A stretch of DNA of 47,905 nt. It comes from Elusimicrobiota bacterium (lineage in GTDB: Bacteria; Elusimicrobiota; Elusimicrobia; UBA1565; UBA9628). The position numbers were made by a program, and so were the translations under genes. The notes under the pieces were generated by a model. It was not told the origin of the DNA. It ran no database searches and was given only the letters and a program-made list of their open reading frames with translations. Shown in pieces: positions 21,551 to 29,832 of this stretch (position 1 is the first letter of the stretch; every line of letters begins with the position of its first letter). The DNA lies in assembly GCA_030696455.1 (NCBI GenBank), contig JAUYSH010000046.1, positions 1-47,905 on the forward strand, read 5' to 3'.

Positions 21551-21586
21551 GAGGCGGCGCAAGCCGCTTTCGGCGCCGAGCAGACC
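21551..21586 (+). repeat. Direct repeat, copy 2 (decayed radA 3' end)
   Basis: It matches the last 36 bp of radA at 31 of 36 positions. Translated in the matching frame it reads EAAQAAFGAE, against EAAEAAFGAE in radA, and the radA stop TAG is CAG here. Of the three differences before the stop codon, two are synonymous. It is probably a relic of coding sequence. The hairpin stem is kept with a GCAA loop. Confidence 0.7.
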
Positions 21587-21650
21587 CGGGCCCCTTTTTA
21601 ACGGCGTGTGGAAGGGGCACTTCTTCGCCTTATGGCTCAGTCGTTTTTCG

Positions 21651-21690
21651 TAGAATACAGCGTTCATTCCTTTATAACCTCCGTCGGAGG
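21651..21690 (+). promoter_or_regulatory. -10 box and Shine-Dalgarno hairpin upstream of the PIN-TRAM gene
   Basis: TAGAAT (21651-21656) would give a leader of about 34 nt. The leader holds CCTCC-GTC-GGAGG (21678-21690), a hairpin that buries the GGAGG Shine-Dalgarno 6 nt before the ATG at 21697. This could hold back translation until the stem melts. Confidence 0.5.
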
Positions 21691-21696
21691 CATTCC

Positions 21697-22695
21697 ATGT
21701 ATACCGTCATCTTCCGCGTCGCCGTCATCCTCATCTGTCCCGCCATCGTCTATTTCGGCGACATCGCGCGCACGCCCGTCGGCCTCGGGATCGGCCTGGC
21801 CGTCGGGCTCGTCATCGTCGGCATCGAGTACCTCGTCGCCGAGCTGAACCTGCTGACCTTGATCACCGGGGTGCTCGGCATCGCGGTCGGCATCATCGTC
21901 TCCCGGCTCGTCGACTACTCGGTCTTCCAGATGGGCAACGAGGAGATCTACAAGGTCTGGGACAAGTACTCCCTGCTTCGCTTCTTCGCGTTCGGCGTGC
22001 TCGGCCTCGTGATCGCCCTGCGCAAGGCGCCCGAGCTCGACGACCTGGACAAGGACCTGCTCAAGATGGGCAAGAAGCGCGGCTCCGACCTCAAGATCCT
22101 CGACTGCAACGCGATCATCGACGGCCGCGTCGCCGAGATCGTGGAGACGCATTTCCTGTCGGGGTCCTTGGTGGTCCCCCGCTTCGTGCTGACCGAGCTG
22201 CACCGCCTCGCCGACGCCGAGGACCCGATGAAGCGCGCCCGCGGCCGCCGCGGCCTCGACGTGCTCGCGCGCCTGCAGGAGGGGCATTTCGTGCCGGTGC
22301 GCATCCTCGACAAGGACATCCCCGAGATCTCGGAGATCGAAGGCAAGGTCGTCAAGCTCGCCCGCGAGATGGGCGCCAAGATCGTCACCACGGACTTCAA
22401 CGTCAACAAGGTGGCGACACTCGAGGGCGTGACCGTGCTCAATGTGAACGACTTGTCCTCGGCCCTTAAGACGGTGGTGCTGCCCGGCGAGACGATGAGC
22501 GTGTTCGTCATGAAGGAAGGCAAGGAGCGCGAGCAGGGCGTGGGCTTCCTGGACGACGGCACGATGGTCGTCGTCGAGGACGGCCGCCGCTCGGTGGGCA
22601 AGCGCCTGGAGGCGACGGTGACGTCGATCCATCAGACCTCCAACGGCCGCATGATCTTCGCGAAAGCCAAGCCGGCGGAGCGCGCGGCGGTCTGA
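21697..22695 (+). CDS. PIN-TRAM domain membrane protein (YacL-like)
   Basis: The 332-aa product has about four N-terminal membrane helices (residues 1-112, including LAVGLVIVGIEYLVAE and FFAFGVLGLVIAL), a PIN nuclease-like domain (about 130-255) and a C-terminal TRAM RNA-binding domain (about 265-325, GETMSVFVMKEGKEREQGVG). Seen acidic PIN residues: Asp in KILDCNAIIDGR, Glu in LTELHRL, Asp in IVTTDFNVNK. The family resembles Bacillus YacL and is probably a membrane-tethered RNase; substrates are unknown. It commonly lies next to ispD/ispF, as here. The stop overlaps the ispDF start by one base (TGATG). Confidence 0.9.
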   Translation: MYTVIFRVAVILICPAIVYFGDIARTPVGLGIGLAVGLVIVGIEYLVAELNLLTLITGVLGIAVGIIVSRLVDYSVFQMGNEEIYKVWDKYSLLRFFAFGVLGLVIALRKAPELDDLDKDLLKMGKKRGSDLKILDCNAIIDGRVAEIVETHFLSGSLVVPRFVLTELHRLADAEDPMKRARGRRGLDVLARLQEGHFVPVRILDKDIPEISEIEGKVVKLAREMGAKIVTTDFNVNKVATLEGVTVLNVNDLSSALKTVVLPGETMSVFVMKEGKEREQGVGFLDDGTMVVVEDGRRSVGKRLEATVTSIHQTSNGRMIFAKAKPAERAAV

Positions 22696-23849
22696 TGCGC
22701 GCCGCGGCGATCATCGTCTCGGGCGGCTCGGGCTCGCGCATGGGTCGGCCGAAGCAGTTCCTGCCGCTCGCGGGCTCGACGGTGGCGGAATTGTCGCTCA
22801 AATGCTTCGTGTCGATGGCCGAGGTCGAGAGCGTCGTGCTCGTGCTCGGCGCGGAGTCGTTCAAGGAGCACGGCGCGCGCCTTTCCGGCGGGAAGGTCAA
22901 GGTCGTCGAGGCCGGTCCCACGCGCATGGGGTCGGTGAGAAACGGCTTCGCCGCCCTGCCCTCCGGCGTCGAGGTCGTGGCCGTGCACGACGGGGCTCGC
23001 TCCATGATAACCCCCGAGATCGTCCGCGCGACCTTCGCGGAGGCGCTCAAATCCGGAGCGGCGGTGGCCGCCGTCCCGGTGAAGGACACTCTGAAAATAG
23101 TCGAGCGAAGCTCGACGACCGTTTCCGAGACCCCCGACCGCGCCCGCTTCTGGGCCGCCCAGACTCCGCAGACCTACCGCTACGCGATCCTGAAGGAAGC
23201 CCTCGACAAGTTCGCGGGCGACGCGGACGCCACCGACGAGTCCCAGCTCGTCGAGCGCTGCGGCCACAAAGTCGCGCTCGTCGAGTCGTCGTACGAGAAT
23301 TTCAAGATCACCACCCCGGAGGACATGACGATGGCGGGCGCGATCATCGAAGCCCGCGAGGGCGGGCGGCGGGAGAGCCGGACCGGCTTCGGCTACGACA
23401 TCCATAAACTCGTCGAGGGACGGGAGTTGTGGCTTGCCGGATGCCTGATCCCGCATACGAAAGGACTCCTGGGGCATTCCGACGGGGACGCGGTTCTGCA
23501 CTCGTGCTGCGACGCGGTGCTGGGAGCCCTGGGATTGGGAGAGATCGGCATCGCGTTCCCGCCGTCAGACCCCAAATTCAAAGGACTGGCCTCGAAAGAG
23601 ATCGTGGCCAACACCCTGGGGAAGCTCGCCGCCTGCGGCGGCGAGCTGGTTCATCTCGACGCGACCCTCATCGCCGAGGAGCCCAAGCTCAAGCCGCACT
23701 ATGAGAAGCTCAAGGCCTCGCTCGCCGCGCTGTTCAAGCTTCCCGAGTCGCGCGTGAGCCTCAAAGCCAAGAGCAACGAAGGCCTCGACGCGATCGGCCG
23801 CGGCGAAGCCATCGCCTGCCACGCCGTCGCCACCGTCCTCGCGCCCTAG
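22695..23849 (+). CDS. ispDF: Bifunctional IspD/IspF enzyme of the MEP isoprenoid pathway
   Basis: The 384-aa product is a fusion. IspD (about 1-225) makes CDP-methylerythritol: IIVSGGSGSRMGRPKQFLPL nucleotide-binding loop, HDGARSM, and ATDESQLVE near its end. IspF (about 230-384) forms the 2,4-cyclodiphosphate: metal ligands Asp235 and His237 in GYDIHKL, GHSDGDAVLHS with the third His, and the C-terminal SLKAKSNEGLDAIGRGE. The two enzymes catalyse non-consecutive steps, separated by IspE. Fused IspDF is known in Alphaproteobacteria and Epsilonproteobacteria. No ispE is in the window. Confidence 0.95.
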   Translation: MRAAAIIVSGGSGSRMGRPKQFLPLAGSTVAELSLKCFVSMAEVESVVLVLGAESFKEHGARLSGGKVKVVEAGPTRMGSVRNGFAALPSGVEVVAVHDGARSMITPEIVRATFAEALKSGAAVAAVPVKDTLKIVERSSTTVSETPDRARFWAAQTPQTYRYAILKEALDKFAGDADATDESQLVERCGHKVALVESSYENFKITTPEDMTMAGAIIEAREGGRRESRTGFGYDIHKLVEGRELWLAGCLIPHTKGLLGHSDGDAVLHSCCDAVLGALGLGEIGIAFPPSDPKFKGLASKEIVANTLGKLAACGGELVHLDATLIAEEPKLKPHYEKLKASLAALFKLPESRVSLKAKSNEGLDAIGRGEAIACHAVATVLAP

Positions 23850-23855
23850 CGCCGG

Positions 23856-24725
23856 GTGCCCTACCTACTCATCGCGGTCTCGAACATCCTCGGCGGCTCG
23901 ACGTACGCCGTCACGACCGAGGCCTTGAAGGGGTTCGCGGAGAAGGACCTGATGCTTCTGCGCATGGCGCTGTGCGCGGCCCTGTTCGTGCCGTTTATTT
24001 GGCGCGGTCGCCGAAGGCTGTCGTCGACGTCCCGCGGCGACCGCGCGCGCATCGTCGCCGTGGGCCTATTCGGCTACGCGCTGCCGCTGGCCATGGGCAC
24101 CTACGGCGTGAAGCTCTCCTCGGCCACCAGCGCGTCGCTGCTCGTCGGCATCGAGCCCGTCACGATCGTCCTGCTCTCGGCGGTGTTTCTCGGCGAGAGG
24201 CTGACCGGGCTCAAGATACTCTCGCTCGTCCTGGGCCTGACGGGTGCGCTGCTCATCGCCTTCCAGGGGCCGCCGACCTTGTCCGGCGCCTTCACCGACC
24301 GCCTCAAGGGCGACCTGATCCTGGCTCTTCACGGGGGGTGCTGGGCGCTGTACAGCGTGCTGGGCAAGTCGGCGCTCAAGCGCGTCGATCCGCTCGATTT
24401 CACGGCGGTCACCTCGATCATCGGATTCTTCGGCGTCGCCGCATGGGCCTTCGGGGGGGCGACGCCTTCGTCCTGGCCGGCGGCGGCTCCCGCCGCCTGG
24501 CTCGCGATCGCCTATCTCGCCGTCGCCGGCGGCTTTCTCGCCGTCATCCTCTGGAACGTCGCCTTGAAGAAGGTCGAGGCCTCGAAGGTGGCCAACTTCA
24601 TCTTCCTGCAGCCCGTCGTGGGCGTCCTGCTCGGCGTGGGCCTGCAGGGCGACCCGCTCACGGGCTGGAGCCTGGCCGGCGGCGGGCTCGTCCTCGGCGG
24701 CATGTACGCCGCCGCGCATTCCTAG
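23856..24725 (+). CDS. EamA/DMT-family transporter
   Basis: The 289-aa product has two EamA repeats of about five membrane helices each (first about 3-135, second about 150-285). Seen: YLLIAVSNILGGSTYAVTTE at the N-terminus, LLVGIEPVTIVLLSAVFLGERL (first repeat landmark), and NFIFLQPVVGVLLGVGLQGD (second repeat landmark). DMT transporters export amino acids or other metabolites; the substrate cannot be read from the sequence. The GTG start lies 6 bp after ispDF, so it is probably part of the PIN-TRAM-ispDF operon. Confidence 0.86.
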   Translation: MPYLLIAVSNILGGSTYAVTTEALKGFAEKDLMLLRMALCAALFVPFIWRGRRRLSSTSRGDRARIVAVGLFGYALPLAMGTYGVKLSSATSASLLVGIEPVTIVLLSAVFLGERLTGLKILSLVLGLTGALLIAFQGPPTLSGAFTDRLKGDLILALHGGCWALYSVLGKSALKRVDPLDFTAVTSIIGFFGVAAWAFGGATPSSWPAAAPAAWLAIAYLAVAGGFLAVILWNVALKKVEASKVANFIFLQPVVGVLLGVGLQGDPLTGWSLAGGGLVLGGMYAAAHS

Positions 24726-24773
24726 CGTACACCGCGAGGCTACGTCTCCGTCAATTTCCCGAGGAATCCCTTG

Positions 24774-24779
24774 TTATAT
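24774..24779 (+). promoter_or_regulatory. -10 box (TTATAT) for the tamA-tamB-like operon
   Basis: TTATAT is 5 nt before the ATG at 24785. A second in-frame ATG follows at 24791. Confidence 0.5.
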
Positions 24780-24784
24780 GATGC

Positions 24785-26500
24785 ATGGGAATGTCCTTTC
24801 TCTTTTCGCTCTGGATTCTATTCGCCGCGCAGGCGCGGGCGGAGCCGCCGTGCCCGCGGCTCGTCTTCGCGGGCGAGGAGATCGGGCTCGACAAAGCCGA
24901 GAAGCGCCTGGTCTGCGGGGACCCCGACAGCGAGGCCTGGAGCAAGGTCCCGGCGGCGCAGGCACGCGCCTTCCTGCGCGTCATCCTTCAGAACAGGGGC
25001 TATCACGCGCCGACGTTCCGGGCGGACGGGCAGGTCCTGACGGTCGACATCGGCACGCGCACCGTCGTGACCGACTTTCTCGCCGAGGGGCTTCCCGTGG
25101 ACGTCGATCCGGGCAAGCAGAGGCGCTTCGTCGGCGAGGCCCTCACGCCCAAGCTCCTCGACCGGGCCGAGGCGGCCCTCTCCGCGGAGCTTCGTCAGCG
25201 CGGCTACGCGTGCCCGGAGCTGGAGGCCCGGGGCGAGCCGCGCAGCGGCGTGATCCGGGCCCACGCCGCTCCCGGCGAGCTCGCGCGGCTGGATCGGATC
25301 GTCGATCCCCCGATTCCGGGTATCGACACGCGGATCTTCCGCCGCTACGAGGCCTTTCGCCGCGGCCAGCTCTTCGACGAGAGGCTCCTGGCCGTGACCG
25401 CGGACCGGATCGTGCGCGAGGCGCTGTTCCTGAGCGCGTTCTTCGACGTGGACTGCGGCACCCGGCCCGCGGCCGTCGTGCTGCGCGCCGTCTCCGCGCC
25501 GCCTCAGATCGTGCGCGTGGGCGTGGGCATCGACAGCGAGGGCTTGGCCCGCGTGCGCGCCCAGTGGCAGCATTCGCGCATCGGCGGGCGCGCGAGCTCC
25601 ATGGAAACCACCTTGCACGGCTCCGTGCGGGAGCAGTCCTTCGAGTCCTTCCTGCGGCTTTACCCGGGTCCGGCCTCGCGCGTTCACCTTCGTCCGCGCG
25701 TCTATATCGCCCGGATCGACGAGGCCCGCTTCGAGACCGTCGGCGCCCAGCTGTCCGTGGCGCCGGCGCTGAACTGGGATTTCGAGACCTTGGGCGTGCA
25801 GGCCAAGGCCGGGCCCGCGGTCGACGACGTCCGCACCGTGCGCGGCCTCGGCATCCCCCGCGAGACCTATCTGTCGTGGGAGACGCACGTGAGCATCCTG
25901 AGCCACCTCTACGAGCGGTATCTGGCCGATCCCCGCTCCGGGTGGCAGACGAGCGTCGCCATGTCCTCGCGCTTCGCGGGAGCCTACTCCGAGTTCACCG
26001 CGCATCGCTTGAAGTTCAGCTACCAGGCGCTGTGGAACGTCGGCCTCTACGAGCCGCCGCTGCTCGTCCTCGGCAGCCGCGGCCTGGCCGCGGCGACGTG
26101 GACCTTGGATCAGGAGCGCACGCTCGCTTTGCTGCCGCCGGCCTACCGGCACTACCTGGGCGGCGACGCCGACTACCGCGGCCTCGGCCGCGGCGAGCTG
26201 CCGGGCGAGGCGCTGGGCTACCTGAGCGCGGTCTACCACGGCCTGGAGCTTCGCATGGGGGATTTGCTTCCGGGGCGGCTGCAGCCCTACGTGTTCTTCG
26301 ACACGGCCATGGGCGGCGGGCGGCGCTTTCAGCTTTCTCCCGACCTTTACTACGCCCCCGGCATGGGCGTGCGCTGGCCGTCGCCGGTGGGGACCTTGCG
26401 CGGCAGCGTCGCGCGCGGCTTCGTGCGCCACAGCGACCCGGCGACGGTCCCCGTGGAGTCGCGCCTGCAGTTCTATTTCAGCTTCGGGAGGGAGTTTTGA
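24785..26500 (+). CDS. tamA: TamA-like Omp85-family outer-membrane protein
   Basis: The 571-aa product has a signal peptide (about residues 1-20). POTRA-like periplasmic domains cover about 25-250 (RAFLRVILQNRGYHAPTF, LSAELRQRGYACPELEA). The C-terminal half is a predicted 16-stranded Omp85 barrel from about residue 240 (RVGVGIDSEGLARVRAQW, GMGVRWPSPVGTLRGSVARG) ending LQFYFSFGREF with the terminal Phe of outer-membrane proteins. The VRWPSPVGTLRGSVA stretch matches the conserved late-barrel motif of Omp85 proteins. The next gene encodes a TamB-like protein, so TamA is favoured over BamA. It would help insert proteins into, or move lipids to, the outer membrane. Confidence 0.82.
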   Translation: MGMSFLFSLWILFAAQARAEPPCPRLVFAGEEIGLDKAEKRLVCGDPDSEAWSKVPAAQARAFLRVILQNRGYHAPTFRADGQVLTVDIGTRTVVTDFLAEGLPVDVDPGKQRRFVGEALTPKLLDRAEAALSAELRQRGYACPELEARGEPRSGVIRAHAAPGELARLDRIVDPPIPGIDTRIFRRYEAFRRGQLFDERLLAVTADRIVREALFLSAFFDVDCGTRPAAVVLRAVSAPPQIVRVGVGIDSEGLARVRAQWQHSRIGGRASSMETTLHGSVREQSFESFLRLYPGPASRVHLRPRVYIARIDEARFETVGAQLSVAPALNWDFETLGVQAKAGPAVDDVRTVRGLGIPRETYLSWETHVSILSHLYERYLADPRSGWQTSVAMSSRFAGAYSEFTAHRLKFSYQALWNVGLYEPPLLVLGSRGLAAATWTLDQERTLALLPPAYRHYLGGDADYRGLGRGELPGEALGYLSAVYHGLELRMGDLLPGRLQPYVFFDTAMGGGRRFQLSPDLYYAPGMGVRWPSPVGTLRGSVARGFVRHSDPATVPVESRLQFYFSFGREF

Positions 26501-29190
26501 AGCGCGCGCCGCTCGCCGTCAAGCTCGTCCTCGCCGCGGCGGCCGTGGCGGCCGCCGGCCTGGCGGCCGCGACCTTGCTGCTGCTCCTGAAGCCGGGACT
26601 CCTGATCAATTCCCGCACCGCGGCCTATGTGCTCACGCACCGCGCGAAGCAATGGGAGCCGCGCTGGCGGGTCCTCAATCTCAAGGCGTGGGCCCCGTCC
26701 CTGAGGGAGAAGGAGCTGACCCTGACGGCGTCGGATCTCTGCTTCCGTCACGCGGAGACGGGCAGCGACGGCTGCCTCAACGTCGTCGACATCCACGTCG
26801 CCGTCAGCGTCTGGCCCCCGCGGCTGCTGCGCGCGGACCGTTTCATCGTGGGCTCCAATCGCCTGAGGATCATCTCCTCCGCGGAGCCCGGGGCGGGCGG
26901 TCCCGCCGGCATCCCCGCGCCGCTGCTCGGCGCGAAGCTCGGATTGATTCGCGTCGAGCTCGAGAAGCTCGAGCTGCGCTCGGGCGCGCGGGCCGTCGCC
27001 GGCTCGGTGAAGGCGTCGTTCGACGCGGGCCGGACGCGTCCGCTGGCGGTCCTCGCCGAGCTGGCCGTCGACGGCCGGCCGCTGCGGGTCGAGGCCGCCG
27101 CCGACACGGGCGTCTTCCCGTCGGGGGGCCTGAGGACGCTCGACGCGCTGTGGTCGGGGTCCTTCGCCGGCTCCGGCGCGGCGTCGGGAGTCTTCAAGGC
27201 TTCGCGGAAAGAAGACGGCGGCGAGCTCGAGGTCTCGGCGTCGGGCCTTTGGACCGCGTCCTCGTCGACCGCGCCGGTGCGCTCGGTGAGGCTGCGCGCC
27301 TGCCGGGGGACCGCGCGGGCGCCCGAGTCGTTCCAAGCCGACTGCTCCGTGATCGTGACCCCCGGCCGGGCCGCTCCGGTCCGCGAGATCCGCGGCCTGG
27401 CGTCGGTGCGGGGGCGCTTCTCGGAGAAGGACCATATGGACGTGGAGGCCGGCCTGGATCTCGAGCCCGTGCGGGACTGGTACGAGGTCTCGGGCCGCCT
27501 GCGCATGCGCGTCGAAGGTGAACTCGGCCGCCTCGCCAAGGCGCGCCTCACCCACGAACTCGCCGTCCGCTTGAAGGTTCCGCGCTTCGAGGAGCTGGCC
27601 GGGCGCCTGGAGGGAACCGGGCTCGAACTGCCCGCCGCGCTGCGGCCCTTCCGGGGGCCCGTCGAGCTCGAGCTCGAGGGCTCGGGCGACCCTCGCCGCC
27701 GCGACCACCGCTTCACGTTGCGCGGCCGTTCGCGGCTCGCCGACGGCGCGCAGAAGCTGGCGGTGTCGCTGACCGGCGCGCTCGATGTCCGCGATCCTCT
27801 TCTGCCGGAGCGCTCGGCCCGGGCGGAGGGCAAGGTGGCCTTCGACGACATCGCCTTGGCCCTGCCGCGCCTGGACGGCGGGGGCGCTTCCTCCACGGCG
27901 GCGATCGTGGCCCGCATTCACGGACGGGCGGACGTCACGGCCGTCCTGCCTCGCGACGATGAATTCACCGCGCGGGCGGCGGTGGACCTCGGGCCGGTCA
28001 AGGATTGGTATGAGGCGTCCGGGCGCCTTCGCCTGAGCGCAGCGGGACGCCTGACTCGCCTGCGGGACTCCCGCGTCGAGCAGGACTTCGAGGCCCGGCT
28101 CGCCGTGCCGCGCTTCGCGGACCTCGTCGCGCGCCTGCGGGACACGGCGTGGGCCGTGCCGGCGCCGCTCCATGTCCTTAAGGGCTCGGTGGAGGCGACG
28201 GCTCGCGGTTCCGGAGACCCCCGTCGCGGCGAGCAGCGGGTGCGACTGACGGCGAACACGCGGCTGGCGGAAGGACGCCAGCGCCTGTCGCTGTCCGCGG
28301 ACGCGGACATAACGGTGCGTGAGGCGCTTCTGCCCTCGCGCACGGCCGAGGCGAAGGCGAGCGTCGTCCTCGAGGACGTCGCCTTGGAGCTGCCGCGCCT
28401 GGAGATCGGCGCGCCGCCGGACATGACTCTCGACAAGCGCATCGCCCCCGCGGCGGAGGAGCCCGCCCAGCCCGGCCCGCGGCGCAAGGCGTGGTTCAAG
28501 TACGAGGCGAAGGTCGCGACGGCCAAGCCCGCCCTGCTCCTCACCAATCTGGCCAAGGAGCCGATTCCCGTCGGGCTGGGCCTGGCCGTGAGCTCCGAGC
28601 CGCCGCGGCTGTCGGGGCGCATCTGGCTCGAGCGCTTCGAAACGGCGCTGTTCGGCCGGATCGCGACGATCGAGCGCTTCGGACTGACGCCCCTGCCCGG
28701 CGGCCTCTTCGAGCTCGACGGCCTGGTGCTGGTCAGGTCGGCCGAGGCGGTGGTGCGCATCCTCGTGCTGGGTACCAGCGCCAGGCCGCGCGTCGATCTG
28801 TCCAGCGATCCCCCGCTCGACCGCCAGCAGATCTTCGCGCTGCTGCTGTTCAACAAGGTCCCGGATGAGCTCGACGCCGGCCAGAGCGAGTCCGTGGGCC
28901 ACGCGCAGGGCGCGGTCGCCTCCAACGCCTTCGGCCTCGCCTCGCTGTACCTGTTCGCGTCCACGCCCATCGAGTACGTCGGCTACGATCCTTCGGCGAG
29001 AACCGCGTCCCTGCGCCTGCGCGTGCCGGGGGGGGCGACCGTGGAGCTGGGCGCCTCCCAGGATGAGACGAAGCACGTCCGCCTGCGCAAGCGCCTCGCG
29101 GCCCACTGGGCCCTGCAGACCGAGGTGCGCACCCGCGAACGCGAGGGGAACATCGTCACCACGTTCCTCGAGTGGTACAACCGGTTCTGA
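26497..29190 (+). CDS. tamB: TamB/AsmA-like translocation and assembly protein
   Basis: The 897-aa product has one N-terminal membrane anchor (LVLAAAAVAAAGLAAATLLL) and a long beta-rich periplasmic body. The C-terminal DUF490-type domain has DLSSDPPLDRQQIFALLLFN and ends FLEWYNRF with a terminal Phe. TamB-like proteins form lipid-conducting grooves across the periplasm and pair with TamA. It is shorter than E. coli TamB (about 1260 aa). Residues about 315-463 and 489-638 are a tandem duplication (EPVRDWYEVSGRLRM against GPVKDWYEASGRLRL, then LPRL endings). The start is the TTG at 26497, which overlaps the tamA stop (TTGA) and has GGAGGGAG before it; upstream in-frame sequence belongs to tamA. 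Confidence 0.83.
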   Translation: MKRAPLAVKLVLAAAAVAAAGLAAATLLLLLKPGLLINSRTAAYVLTHRAKQWEPRWRVLNLKAWAPSLREKELTLTASDLCFRHAETGSDGCLNVVDIHVAVSVWPPRLLRADRFIVGSNRLRIISSAEPGAGGPAGIPAPLLGAKLGLIRVELEKLELRSGARAVAGSVKASFDAGRTRPLAVLAELAVDGRPLRVEAAADTGVFPSGGLRTLDALWSGSFAGSGAASGVFKASRKEDGGELEVSASGLWTASSSTAPVRSVRLRACRGTARAPESFQADCSVIVTPGRAAPVREIRGLASVRGRFSEKDHMDVEAGLDLEPVRDWYEVSGRLRMRVEGELGRLAKARLTHELAVRLKVPRFEELAGRLEGTGLELPAALRPFRGPVELELEGSGDPRRRDHRFTLRGRSRLADGAQKLAVSLTGALDVRDPLLPERSARAEGKVAFDDIALALPRLDGGGASSTAAIVARIHGRADVTAVLPRDDEFTARAAVDLGPVKDWYEASGRLRLSAAGRLTRLRDSRVEQDFEARLAVPRFADLVARLRDTAWAVPAPLHVLKGSVEATARGSGDPRRGEQRVRLTANTRLAEGRQRLSLSADADITVREALLPSRTAEAKASVVLEDVALELPRLEIGAPPDMTLDKRIAPAAEEPAQPGPRRKAWFKYEAKVATAKPALLLTNLAKEPIPVGLGLAVSSEPPRLSGRIWLERFETALFGRIATIERFGLTPLPGGLFELDGLVLVRSAEAVVRILVLGTSARPRVDLSSDPPLDRQQIFALLLFNKVPDELDAGQSESVGHAQGAVASNAFGLASLYLFASTPIEYVGYDPSARTASLRLRVPGGATVELGASQDETKHVRLRKRLAAHWALQTEVRTREREGNIVTTFLEWYNRF

Positions 29191-29244
29191 GGGGACGCCG
29201 GGGCGACCGTAGAACTCCGCATGGCGCCCTGCGCCGCGCGCGGC

Positions 29245-29250
29245 TACAAT
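29245..29250 (+). promoter_or_regulatory. -10 box (TACAAT) deciding the start of the following gene
   Basis: TACAAT is exactly 6 nt before the ATG at 29257. An in-frame ATG at 29221 lies upstream of this promoter and would be excluded from the transcript. Confidence 0.6.
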
Positions 29251-29256
29251 CGATGC

Positions 29257-29823
29257 ATGCCGGAACGACGAGCGGGAATCAGGGCCGACTCACCGGATCG
29301 ACGGGATATCAGGCGGCCGTCCTTGAGGCTCAACCTCATCCTTCTGGCCGCGGCCGTCGCGGCGTCTCTTTTCGCCAGGCGCGAGCGGGATCGCATCGAC
29401 ATTGAGTTCACGCGGGTCTTCCGGGAATCGGCCGCCGGCCCCATCGAGCTCGACCAGATCACCGCCGAGCTCGCGGAGATGGATCTGGCCGAGGGGAACC
29501 TCGCCAAGGAGCTCGAGAGCCGTCTCGCCTACGCGGGCAGCCTCAAATCGGATTTTTATCTATCCATCGACACCGCGCGCAAGACGCTCGCCTTGAAGTC
29601 CGGCAACGACGTCGTGCGGGAGACGGCCGTGCGGATCGGGGCTCAGGCCGCGGCCAAGGGCTCGTTCGCCGTCGCGGGAATGGAGAAGGACGCCATACTG
29701 CTTCCCGGCGATCGCGTCATTCAATCCGGTCCGGGAGGCCCGAGGTCGTTCATGGTATCGCAGGCCGACCTCAAGGCGATCCGGATTCACGTCACGCCGG
29801 AGACCCGCGTCTATGTCTTCTAG
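29257..29823 (+). CDS. Membrane-anchored periplasmic protein, unknown
   Basis: The 188-aa product has a basic N-terminus, one membrane segment (LRLNLILLAAAVAASLFA, about residues 24-42) and a periplasmic part. First comes a helical region (ELDQITAELAEMDLAEGNLA). Then comes a beta-rich region, LKSDFYLSIDTARKTLALKS, DVVRETAVRIG and LLPGDRVIQSG, that faintly recalls L,D-transpeptidase (YkuD) domains; the catalytic HxxxC signature is absent. I do not recognise a family. The start at 29257 follows the -10 box. The next gene starts 9 nt after its stop, so the two form an operon. Confidence 0.6.
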   Translation: MPERRAGIRADSPDRRDIRRPSLRLNLILLAAAVAASLFARRERDRIDIEFTRVFRESAAGPIELDQITAELAEMDLAEGNLAKELESRLAYAGSLKSDFYLSIDTARKTLALKSGNDVVRETAVRIGAQAAAKGSFAVAGMEKDAILLPGDRVIQSGPGGPRSFMVSQADLKAIRIHVTPETRVYVF

Positions 29824-29832
29824 GAAGGCGCC

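Noticed and set aside
24778-26496. Open frame continuous upstream of the tamB-like gene, giving a 1470-codon product
   Set aside because: The first 573 codons are Arg/Ala/Gly-rich nonsense overlapping tamA in another frame. The real protein starts at the TTG at 26497, with a ribosome site and an anchor helix.
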